From assembly GCA_955652155.1 (NCBI GenBank), contig CATPAT010000118.1:1-5283 (forward strand): a DNA stretch of 5,283 nucleotides. Reading direction: 5' to 3'. The stretch's first letter is position 1, and every line of letters begins with the position of its first letter. Below are positions 1 to 5,283 of the stretch, piece after piece. The position numbers and the translations under genes were made by a program. The DNA comes from an uncultured Chthoniobacterales bacterium. Its GTDB lineage: Bacteria > Verrucomicrobiota > Verrucomicrobiia > Chthoniobacterales > UBA10450. A model generated the notes under the pieces. That model worked only from the letters and a program-made list of their open reading frames with translations, was not told the DNA's origin and did not search any database.

Positions 1-382
1 CCCAAACAATTGGTGTCGGACGTGGAGTCATGCCGGACAACCAACCGAGCAAAGTGATATAAATCGGGACAGTCGCGACAATCAGACTGGCGAGCCCCGA
101 TTCGATAAACTTTTCCGAGAGCGTTACGCCGCCGTTTCCGCCTAACAACAGACACGCACCGACGACCAGCGCCGTTCGCCACTCGGCCGAGGTCGATCTG
201 AGCGGACCTTGGGTTCGCGCGATCGCGAACATGATCAGACCGGCGAGAAGAAAACGCGCGCCCGCCATCAAGAATGGCGGGATGGATTGGATGGCGAAAA
301 GAATTGCGAGATAACTCGAGCCCCAGATCAGGTAGAGTCCGGCAAAGGCGGCAATGACTTGGATTCTTCCCGATACTGCCAT
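1..382 (-). CDS. yedA: YedA-like EamA/DMT-family transporter, N-terminal part (cut by window edge)
   Basis: The visible 127 residues are the first half of a drug/metabolite transporter superfamily protein, inner-membrane carriers that usually export small metabolites or amino acids. The substrate cannot be read from the sequence. Visible signatures are YLIWGSSYLAI (about residues 17-27, first membrane helix), IPPFLMAGARFLLAG (34-48, second helix), LLLGGNGGV (78-86) and SGLASLIVATVPIYITLLGW (95-114). These match the first EamA repeat of E. coli YedA closely. Family members are usually about 300 residues with two EamA repeats, so the second repeat lies beyond position 1. The ATG at 380-382 is the start: an in-frame TAA lies 15 nt before it and no other start codon sits between. 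No Shine-Dalgarno is evident. It follows the DUF2723 gene by 26 nt and is probably co-transcribed with it. Family assignment is firm; orthology to YedA itself is likely but not proven. Confidence 0.9.
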   Translation of the reverse strand, partial: MAVSGRIQVIAAFAGLYLIWGSSYLAILFAIQSIPPFLMAGARFLLAGLIMFAIARTQGPLRSTSAEWRTALVVGACLLLGGNGGVTLSEKFIESGLASLIVATVPIYITLLGWLSGMTPRPTPIVW

Positions 383-408
383 GACAGATGACAGTTACTC
401 GATGCTAA

Positions 409-2223
409 TCAATGTTCCACTCGGGCCAGCGCTTGCCGTGCTTGTGAAAATTGTGGATTGATCGCGAGCGCACGCTCGTACCAGGTTCGCGCTTCTGCTT
501 TCAAGCCAGCGCGCTCACAGGTGGCCGCGATATTAAACGCCGGATAAGCGTAGACGTTAAGGATGTCCGCTTCGAATGTGTTCGCGCGAACCGAGCCCGG
601 CGCCGGAGGATGACAACGACTGAGCAGTTGTTCGTTCTGCGCGAGCAACGTATCCAGCGGCACGTCCTGCGATTTTGGCATCACCGTGATCAGCAAGCCT
701 TGTTGGTACGGCCAAAAATCCAGGTCAAGGCTGTGATCGTTCCCAATCGCGCCAGCAATCGCGATCGTGCGGCTCGAATTGGCCTCCACGAAAATCTTTA
801 TGTTGTTGCTCTGAGGATCGTAGCGATCGAAAGGAACGACCAGTTCGGGATGTTGTTCTCGCAACTGCCGGACGTACCAATCGCCGAGCAGAAGTGGAAC
901 CACGACAAGAGTGGTCTCGTTGCCGATGTGCTCGACTTGTTGAAGATACATGAGTGGAAAAGCGAGGCCATCGCCATTGACAAGAAGAATCGAACCTGGG
1001 CGCGTTGTGTTAAAGATATCTTGAGCAAAGCGACGGGCGATGAAATTTTGGCTTTGATCAATTGGTCGATAGGTTGCTGCCACCATAATCGCGACGGCGA
1101 CGAGACAAACTGCGGCGACGATGCGTAAAGCCGGCAATGCCGTCGCGGAGGTAGATCGCGCAATGAATTGGGCGAGAGCGAGAACGCCAAACGCGATCAG
1201 CGGTGCCAGTACAATGTGCGAGAGGACAAAAAACCGTTGCAAGACGAACAATGCTGATGGTGCCGTAGTCAGATTCAGCTCGGTAATCCAAGTAAAGAAT
1301 GGACCGGTAAAAATAAAAGCGACCAGGCTGAACCAAAAATACCAACGGGCGCGCTGAAAAGCCTCAATTGCTCCTAATATAATGAGCACTCCGATGACTG
1401 GCCCGAAAGAAACACAAAGCGCCGCCAGTCGATCCCAAGGTTGCCCACCGGAATAGCCAGGAGTGGTCACCAGTTTGGATCCGTAACTTCTGCGCGCGAT
1501 GAGACGAAGCAGATCATGAAACGAAGAGACGTTGCCCCAGTTGTGGACAGGATGATGCGCCGCCGCCCATGGCACATACACGTAAGGCAAGAGTCCAGTG
1601 ACAAATGCCGCTGCACCGATCGCAAGAAGAGAGGGCCGCGCAAGCAAGAATGATCGTCGCCGCCAGAGGATAAAACAAAACGCCGGTCCCAGGAGCACGA
1701 TCGTTTGGTGATTTGTGAGCGCGAGTCCGGCTACAAAAAATGCAGCGATCAAGAAAGCGCTGCGTTCCGGCTGTTCGTGCCATGCTACCAGCAACAGAAT
1801 CAACACCGCGGCGAGGAGATTATTGAGAGGGAAGACTTCGGCGGCGAGCGACCATTCCCAAAAAATCGGATCGACCGCAAGAAGCAACGCCGCAACAGCA
1901 GCGGCAAGGTGCGATCGCGTGAGACGGAATGTGCTGAAATAGACGACGCCAATGGTGAGTGCGTCGCATACGACCGAAAGTAGATTTACACGGAACGGAA
2001 TCGAGCCGACCGGGAGCAGACTAAAAAGATGTCCAAGCATTGTGAAGAGCGGATAACCCGGCGCGTGGGCTACGCCTAGGGTCACTGCGGCCATAATCAA
2101 TTCCGGTGAATCGCCGACGACAATGTCACGGGCCGCGGTTAGGAAATATAAAATCCCAGCAGCGGTGACGACCGCAACCGCGCCGATCCACGTCTTAGAA
2201 TTATCTCCCGCTAAGATCGACAT
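409..2223 (-). CDS. DUF2723 (GT117-like) multi-pass membrane protein with C-terminal TPR-like tail
   Basis: This 604-residue integral membrane protein resembles the DUF2723 family. CAZy places that family in GT117, which includes the human protein O-mannosyltransferase TMEM260, so a GT-C type transferase using a lipid-linked sugar is plausible; neither donor nor acceptor is known. The family signature is GDSPE (37-41) in the first extracytoplasmic loop, where GT-C enzymes carry acidic catalytic residues. It is followed by AHAPGYPLF (52-60), FRVNLLS (77-83), FWEWSLAAEVFPLN (121-134) and NHQT (171-174). About ten hydrophobic segments span residues 14 to 385. A soluble C-terminal part (about 395-604) contains the family-like SILLVNGDGLAFPLMYLQ (411-428) and ends in one TPR-like helix pair (about 558-600, with WYERALAINPQ). 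The ATG at 2221-2223 is the only start after an in-frame TAG 24 nt upstream; no Shine-Dalgarno is seen. Family call is strong; enzymatic activity is inferred. Confidence 0.88.
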   Translation of the reverse strand: MSILAGDNSKTWIGAVAVVTAAGILYFLTAARDIVVGDSPELIMAAVTLGVAHAPGYPLFTMLGHLFSLLPVGSIPFRVNLLSVVCDALTIGVVYFSTFRLTRSHLAAAVAALLLAVDPIFWEWSLAAEVFPLNNLLAAVLILLLVAWHEQPERSAFLIAAFFVAGLALTNHQTIVLLGPAFCFILWRRRSFLLARPSLLAIGAAAFVTGLLPYVYVPWAAAHHPVHNWGNVSSFHDLLRLIARRSYGSKLVTTPGYSGGQPWDRLAALCVSFGPVIGVLIILGAIEAFQRARWYFWFSLVAFIFTGPFFTWITELNLTTAPSALFVLQRFFVLSHIVLAPLIAFGVLALAQFIARSTSATALPALRIVAAVCLVAVAIMVAATYRPIDQSQNFIARRFAQDIFNTTRPGSILLVNGDGLAFPLMYLQQVEHIGNETTLVVVPLLLGDWYVRQLREQHPELVVPFDRYDPQSNNIKIFVEANSSRTIAIAGAIGNDHSLDLDFWPYQQGLLITVMPKSQDVPLDTLLAQNEQLLSRCHPPAPGSVRANTFEADILNVYAYPAFNIAATCERAGLKAEARTWYERALAINPQFSQARQALARVEH

Positions 2224-2268
2224 TGGATTAGCGACGAACGGAGACTAACGGTTAAGAAGAATTTTTCG

Positions 2269-2331
2269 AACCCTCACCTGTCGCTTCGCGACTTCCTCTC
2301 CCTGGCCAGAGAGAGGACTAAGGTGAGGGTT
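2269..2331. repeat. REP-like inverted repeat with three-way-junction fold
   Basis: The outer arms are a perfect 11-bp inverted repeat: AACCCTCACCT at 2269-2279 pairs with AGGTGAGGGTT at 2321-2331. Inside are two further hairpins. GTCGC (2280-2284) pairs with GCGAC (2288-2292) around a TTC loop. TCCTCTC (2294-2300) pairs with GAGAGGA (2311-2317) around a self-complementary CTGGCCAG (2302-2309). The fold is a compact Y-shape or cloverleaf. Similar CCCTCACC...GGTGAGGG palindromes with CTCTCCC cores are familiar as dispersed intergenic elements in many bacteria, so I call it REP-like. No T-tract follows on either strand, which argues against a simple intrinsic terminator. Copy number cannot be judged from one window. 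Confidence 0.75.
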
Positions 2332-2361
2332 GCCCGCTGACTGGATGAAAGTCGCCCTGAG

Positions 2362-2391
2362 ATTAGTGTTTATTCGCGTCGATTCGTGGTT
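2362..2391. repeat. Three tandem degenerate 10-mers, probable dispersed intergenic repeat
   Basis: Three adjoining 10-nt units read ATTAGTGTTT, ATTCGCGTCG and ATTCGTGGTT on the plus strand. All share ATT at positions 1-3 and G at positions 5 and 7, with mostly C or T around them. On the minus strand they read as AACCACGAAT-type units. I recognise this style of sequence as an intergenic repeat seen in several environmental phyla, but that is recollection, not a search. It lies 14 nt downstream of the serA stop codon. No function is known to me. Confidence 0.55.
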
Positions 2392-2404
2392 GAATTCAGC
2401 TCGC

Positions 2405-3997
2405 TCACAATTGAATAACTTGGGCGGAGTGAATGTCGCCGCTGGCGCGGATCTCTTGCAACAACTGCTCGCCCGGCGCGTTGTCCAAATTCAAAATCGT
2501 TAGCGCGGTGCCGCCGGCTTGATTTCGACTCAACGACATGGTGGCGATGTTGACGTTGTGTTCGCCGAGCAATGTGCCAATGCGACCAACGATTCCCGGG
2601 CGATCGGTATTTTCCAGAACAAGAATGACGCCATGCGGCCGCGCTTCAACCGGGCGGCTGTTGACGCTGACAATTCGCGGCGTCGCGCCGAAAAATGCGC
2701 CACCGACCGAAACGGTTTTTCCTTCCGCCGCGGCGGACAACTCCACCAGATCGGTATAATCGCCGGCCGCGCTCAATCGCGTCTCGGTCACCTTTAACCC
2801 GAGGCTTTCGGCGAACGCGGGCGCGTTCACCTCGTTGATGTCCGCGCCGCCCGCGCTTTGGAGAAAACCTTTCAGCACCGCGCGCGTGATTGGTCCAGTG
2901 TCGAGTTCGTTTACCTTTCCGCTGTAATTAATTTTCAATTCATCCACGCGTCGCGGCGCAACTTGCGAAAGAAACCGGCCGAGCTTCTCGCCGAAGCGAA
3001 GATGCGGGCCGATGACCGACAATGTTTTGGCATCGAGGTTCGGCATGTTGACCGCGTTGCGGATTGTCCCTTCAAGCAGCGCGGCGCGGATCGATTGCGC
3101 AATTTCGATTCCGACGCCTTCCTGCGCTTCAGCGGTCGAAGCGCCGAGGTGCGGAGTCAAAATCAAATTCGGTGCGGCACGAAGTGGCGAATCTTCGGGC
3201 AACGGTTCGATCTCAAATACGTCGAGAGCCGCCGCCGCAATATGCCGATCTTGCAGCGCATTCGCGAGTGCCGCTTCGTCGATCAAACCGCCACGCGCGC
3301 AATTGATGATGCGCACGCCGGGTTTCGTTTTTGAAATGCGCGCCGTGTCGAGAAGGTGACGCGTTTCGTTCGTGAGCGGGGTGTGCAACGAAATGAAATC
3401 CGCATTTGCCAGCAGATCGTCCAGCTCTTCGACGAGCTCCACTTGCAAACTGCGCGCGCGCGCGGCCGAGAGATAGGGATCATAAGCAATCACGCGCATG
3501 CCAAAGGCAATCGCGCGCCGGCTCAGCTCGCTTCCAATTCTGCCCATGCCAATCACGCCGAGCGTTTTATTGTAAAGCTCGACCCCTTCAAAATCTTTCC
3601 GGCTCCATTTCTTGGCGCGCAGACTGGCGTCCGCTTGCGGAATTTTTCGGGCGACGCACAGCAAGAGCGAAAATGCGTGTTCGGCTGTGGAAACCGTGTT
3701 GCCACCGGGCGCGTTGAGCACAAGCACGCCGCGTCGCGTCGCCGTTTCAACATCGACATTGTCCACGCCGACACCGGCCCGCCCCACCACGCGCAATTCT
3801 TTAGCGGCGTTCAGGATCTCTCCGGTTACTTTCGTTGCGCTCCGGACAATCAAAGCCGCGAATTCAGGAATAATTTCGATCAGCTTCGCCGGGCTCAGTT
3901 TTGTTTGCACCAAAACGTCAAGCCCGCCGTCGCGGGCAAGTTCGTCCAGTCCACGCTGAGAAATTGCGTCGGCGACGAGGACCTTGGGCGAAGTCAT
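2405..3997 (-). CDS. serA: D-3-phosphoglycerate dehydrogenase, long form with ACT domain
   Basis: This cytoplasmic enzyme oxidises 3-phosphoglycerate to 3-phosphohydroxypyruvate with NAD+, the first committed step of serine biosynthesis. At 530 residues it is the long (type 1) form. Domain order is: substrate-binding lobe (about 1-98 and 285-315, with VRSATKVT at 51-58), NAD-binding Rossmann lobe (about 99-284), intervening ASB domain (about 320-450) and C-terminal ACT domain (about 457-530, with DRPGIVGRIGTLL). The nucleotide motif is GMGRIG (150-155) with D173 at the end of the second strand. The catalytic triad is R235 (in NCARGG), E264 (in IEP) and H283 (in TPHLGAS). The ASB and ACT domains suggest tetramer regulation and possible serine feedback inhibition, as in Mycobacterium. 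The ATG at 3995-3997 is bounded by the in-frame TAA of the upstream gene only 18 nt away, with no start codon between. No clear Shine-Dalgarno is present. All key residues are intact. Confidence 0.97.
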   Translation of the reverse strand: MTSPKVLVADAISQRGLDELARDGGLDVLVQTKLSPAKLIEIIPEFAALIVRSATKVTGEILNAAKELRVVGRAGVGVDNVDVETATRRGVLVLNAPGGNTVSTAEHAFSLLLCVARKIPQADASLRAKKWSRKDFEGVELYNKTLGVIGMGRIGSELSRRAIAFGMRVIAYDPYLSAARARSLQVELVEELDDLLANADFISLHTPLTNETRHLLDTARISKTKPGVRIINCARGGLIDEAALANALQDRHIAAAALDVFEIEPLPEDSPLRAAPNLILTPHLGASTAEAQEGVGIEIAQSIRAALLEGTIRNAVNMPNLDAKTLSVIGPHLRFGEKLGRFLSQVAPRRVDELKINYSGKVNELDTGPITRAVLKGFLQSAGGADINEVNAPAFAESLGLKVTETRLSAAGDYTDLVELSAAAEGKTVSVGGAFFGATPRIVSVNSRPVEARPHGVILVLENTDRPGIVGRIGTLLGEHNVNIATMSLSRNQAGGTALTILNLDNAPGEQLLQEIRASGDIHSAQVIQL

Positions 3998-4003
3998 AGA
4001 TCT

Positions 4004-4019
4004 ACGGTTAAACGGTTAA
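4004..4019. repeat. Tandem ACGGTTAA octamers in the rlmD-serA junction
   Basis: Two perfect head-to-tail copies of ACGGTTAA occupy 4004-4011 and 4012-4019. On the coding strand the reading is TTAACCGT twice. The repeat covers the TAA stop of the methyltransferase gene and most of the 18-nt spacer before the serA ATG. A third copy lies at 2248-2255, upstream of the DUF2723 gene, and there the match extends to nine bases (AACGGTTAA at 2247-2255 and 4011-4019). Distances to the start codons differ (6 and 24 nt), so this is not a ribosome-binding motif. Confidence 0.6.
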
Positions 4020-5155
4020 TTCGTTGAAGCGCTTGAACGTTGCAACTGCGCGACCACTTCGATTTCCGCCGTTTGCGGAAACATATCGAGCGGCGTGACC
4101 GATTCGATTTTGAATCGCGAGCGCAACTCGGCGAGGTCCCGCGCGAGCGTAGCAGGGTTGCATGAAACGTAAATCAGGGTCGCCGGCGCGAGATCGACAA
4201 TCGTTTTGCGGAGCCGCGCGCTCAGTCCAACGGCCGGCGGGTCGACAATCACCGCGGTCTTCGCGGATCCATCCGTTTTGCCGCTTGAAACTTGACCGCT
4301 TAAAGCGGTCAAGTCTGTTCGACGCAGCTCGGCTTCGATATCGCCGGCGATATAAGTTTCCTTTTCGGTGGCGTTTTCTTTTGCAGCCGCGATTGCGAAC
4401 CTATCCCAGTCAATCCCGACGATGCGCTGGAATTTGCCGACGAGCGCCTTGGAAAAAAAGCCGGCCCCGCAAAACGCGTCGACGAGTAATTCTTGATTGG
4501 AGGGCATCAGTTGGACAATTAAATCGCGGAGCGCATTCGCGACTCCGTCGTTGGTTTGCGAAAAAACGCGCGGGCCCGATCTCGCGCGCAGTGTGTAATG
4601 ACCGTCGGGAACATCGTGTGATCGCAGGTCGGCCAATTCGCGGTTCACTTCCTCCATTGCGATTGAACAATGCTCGACGTCGATCAAGCGATTCGAGTCG
4701 CGCTGGAAGTATCCGATTACGCCGTTCTCAGCGTGAACAGTGACGCGATTGCGGTAGGCATAGGGAAGAGGTGAGGGGATGATTGACCGCATTGGAACAT
4801 CGTCGAGTTTTCCAATTCGTTTCAGAACGTCGCGGACCTGGCGCGTCTTAATCTCGAGCTGATGCGCGTAATCGATGTGTTGATAGGCGCAACCACCGCA
4901 ACGACCGAAATACGGGCAGGGCGGGTCAACCCGGTACGCGGACCTTTGGCGAAGATCGACAACCTCCGCTTCGGCGAATTGCTTTTTGTCGCGCGTGATT
5001 TTTGCCGAAACCAATTCGCCTTCGATCGTAAATGGAATGAAAACGGCCTTGCCGTTTTCTCGCGCGACCCCCTTTCCGCCGAACGCGACGTCCGTGATTT
5101 TTAGATCGACCGTGCGCAATGCCGAACTGTAGCTGCCGCCCTCAGGGCGACGCAA
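4016..5155 (-). CDS. rlmD: RlmD/RumA-family 23S rRNA (uracil-C5)-methyltransferase
   Basis: The enzyme transfers a methyl group from SAM to C5 of a uridine, most likely U1939 of 23S rRNA by family analogy; a RlmCD-like broader role or a tRNA target is possible. A TRAM RNA-binding domain occupies about residues 15-70. The iron-sulfur site has cysteines C80, C86 and C89 (CX5CX2C), with a fourth at C163. The methyltransferase part shows FSQTN (198-202), the SAM motif DAFCGAGFF (226-234), DPP (305-307), the nucleophile C332 in SCNPATLARD and the probable general base E366. The family's usual DPPRxGL reads DPPAVGL here. Length 379 is shorter than E. coli RlmD (about 433). An insert at about 280-298 contains a translated palindrome. 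The start is uncertain: there is no ATG, only TTG at 5153-5155 or TTG at 5117-5119 (12 codons later, just before the TRAM domain), neither with a good Shine-Dalgarno. Confidence 0.9.
   Translation of the reverse strand: MRRPEGGSYSSALRTVDLKITDVAFGGKGVARENGKAVFIPFTIEGELVSAKITRDKKQFAEAEVVDLRQRSAYRVDPPCPYFGRCGGCAYQHIDYAHQLEIKTRQVRDVLKRIGKLDDVPMRSIIPSPLPYAYRNRVTVHAENGVIGYFQRDSNRLIDVEHCSIAMEEVNRELADLRSHDVPDGHYTLRARSGPRVFSQTNDGVANALRDLIVQLMPSNQELLVDAFCGAGFFSKALVGKFQRIVGIDWDRFAIAAAKENATEKETYIAGDIEAELRRTDLTALSGQVSSGKTDGSAKTAVIVDPPAVGLSARLRKTIVDLAPATLIYVSCNPATLARDLAELRSRFKIESVTPLDMFPQTAEIEVVAQLQRSSASTN
4290..4314. repeat. 25-bp palindrome inside the rlmD coding region
   Basis: ACTTGACCGCTT (4290-4301) is the perfect reverse complement of AAGCGGTCAAGT (4303-4314), with a single A between them. 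It lies wholly within the coding sequence and is translated in frame as roughly DLTALSGQV, part of a poorly conserved loop between the GD motif (271-272) and DPP (305-307). The spacing between these landmarks is about ten residues longer than in E. coli RlmD, as I recall that sequence. This suggests an inserted palindromic element tolerated in a surface loop. Confidence 0.7.
5137..5149. repeat. Short inverted repeat at the 5' end of rlmD
   Basis: CGCCCT (5137-5142) and AGGGCG (5144-5149) are perfect inverted repeats around one base. They fall between the two possible TTG start codons of the methyltransferase gene. If translation begins at the inner TTG, this hairpin would be in the leader just ahead of the start rather than coding for protein. 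At six base pairs it could be chance. Confidence 0.45.
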
Positions 5156-5175
5156 TCCGCGAGAACTGGTGCCTG

Positions 5176-5194
5176 CGCTTCGCCGAGCGAAGCG
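5176..5194. repeat. 8-bp-stem hairpin just after the receiver-domain gene
   Basis: CGCTTCGC (5176-5183) pairs perfectly with GCGAAGCG (5187-5194) around a CGA loop. On the minus strand the hairpin begins one base after the TAG stop of the receiver-domain gene and fills half of the 40-nt gap before the methyltransferase start. The bases after it (CAGGCACCAGTTCTC on the minus strand) contain no T-run, so a canonical intrinsic terminator is not supported. It may be a weak or factor-assisted terminator, an mRNA 3'-end stabiliser, or a small repeat. Confidence 0.55.
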
Positions 5195-5195
5195 G

Positions 5196-5283
5196 CTAAA
5201 CGCTCGCCGTTGCCATCACGCGGTCGATCGCGGCTTCGAGGTTTTCCATTTTCACCGGTTTGACCAGATGCTCGGAAAAGCCG
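5196..5283 (-). CDS. Response-regulator receiver domain, C-terminal end (cut by window edge)
   Basis: Only the last 28 residues and the TAG stop are present. They begin GFSEHLVKPVKMENL and end RVMATASV. The KP pair is the conserved lysine-proline at the end of strand 5 of two-component receiver (REC) domains, and the following segment fits helix 5. That lysine contacts the phosphorylated aspartate, which lies outside the window. The protein ends almost directly after the receiver fold. This fits either a single-domain response regulator or a hybrid histidine kinase with a C-terminal REC domain; the GFxEHLVKPV wording is common in hybrid kinases. A DNA-binding output domain after this REC is ruled out. 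It precedes the methyltransferase gene by 40 nt on the same strand. Confidence 0.82.
   Translation of the reverse strand, partial: GFSEHLVKPVKMENLEAAIDRVMATASV

Larger units (their letters stand above)
2224..2404. other. 181-bp intergenic region between serA and the DUF2723 gene
   Basis: This is the only gap above 40 nt. It contains no ORF of note and no tRNA-like fold. From left to right it holds one ACGGTTAA octamer (2248-2255), the REP-like inverted repeat (2269-2331) and the three tandem 10-mers (2362-2391). I found no convincing -35/-10 pair for the DUF2723 gene on the minus strand. No canonical intrinsic terminator follows serA, because the inverted repeat lacks a T-tract on either strand. 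Transcription may therefore run through from serA, or be modulated by the folded repeat. Confidence 0.7.

Noticed and set aside
261..281. 8-bp inverted repeat (CCCGCCAT / ATGGCGGG) with a 5-nt loop
   Set aside because: It encodes the conserved family motif PPFLMAG in the transporter, so the protein sequence is sufficient to explain it.
451..1128. Long plus-strand reading frame (225 codons) opposite the DUF2723 gene
   Set aside because: It is antisense to a well-supported conserved membrane protein, is rich in Arg and polar residues typical of shadow frames, and shows no recognisable domain.
2269..2331. Reading the inverted repeat as an intrinsic terminator for serA
   Set aside because: Neither strand has a T-tract immediately after the stem, and the branched fold fits a REP-like repeat better.
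2351..2361. 11-mer GTCGCCCTGAG shared with the 5' end of the methyltransferase gene (opposite strand, 5141-5151)
   Set aside because: A single shared 11-mer with no extension on either side can occur by chance in a window this size. I see no structure linking the two sites.
3452..3464. Alternating GC run of 13 bases in serA
   Set aside because: It encodes AARAR-type codons in a helical stretch and the frame is intact. Alternating GC runs are common in GC-rich genes, and no phase variation can be inferred from one sequence.
3356..4027. Long plus-strand reading frame (223 codons) opposite serA
   Set aside because: It runs antisense to the intact NAD-binding and catalytic part of SerA. Its composition follows from the GC-rich codons of that gene and it has no domain of its own. 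The same holds for frames at 2858-3334 and 4162-4743.

Overview
The window is a compact block of bacterial chromosome in which every supported gene lies on the minus strand. In transcription order (right to left) these are: the 3' end of a response-regulator receiver domain (5196-5283), an RlmD/RumA-type rRNA uracil-C5 methyltransferase (4016-5155), long-form D-3-phosphoglycerate dehydrogenase SerA (2405-3997), a DUF2723/GT117-like polytopic membrane protein with a C-terminal TPR-like tail (409-2223), and the 5' part of a YedA-like EamA/DMT transporter (1-382). The gaps are 40, 18, 181 and 26 nt. No tRNA, rRNA, CRISPR array, transposase or phage gene is visible.

Organism: a moderately GC-rich, free-living bacterium with poor Shine-Dalgarno signals. 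The long SerA, the DUF2723 family and the repeat-like intergenic DNA would suit a soil Verrucomicrobiota lineage. Acidobacteriota or Planctomycetota relatives cannot be excluded. This is an impression from protein style, not a phylogenetic result.

Layout: methyltransferase and serA are probably co-transcribed (18-nt gap). So are the DUF2723 gene and yedA-like gene (26-nt gap). The two pairs are separated by the only sizeable non-coding stretch, 2224-2404. It holds a 63-bp REP-like inverted repeat that can fold as a three-way junction, and three tandem degenerate 10-mers that look like a dispersed intergenic repeat. Functionally the genes are a mix: rRNA modification, serine biosynthesis, a probable membrane glycosyltransferase and a metabolite exporter. 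They do not form an obvious pathway.

No new defence, mobile or biosynthetic system is visible. The less ordinary signals are small: a near-perfect 25-bp palindrome translated in frame inside the methyltransferase, the REP-like element, the 10-mer array, a repeated ACGGTTAA octamer near two gene starts, and a methyltransferase start with only TTG candidates among paired hairpins.
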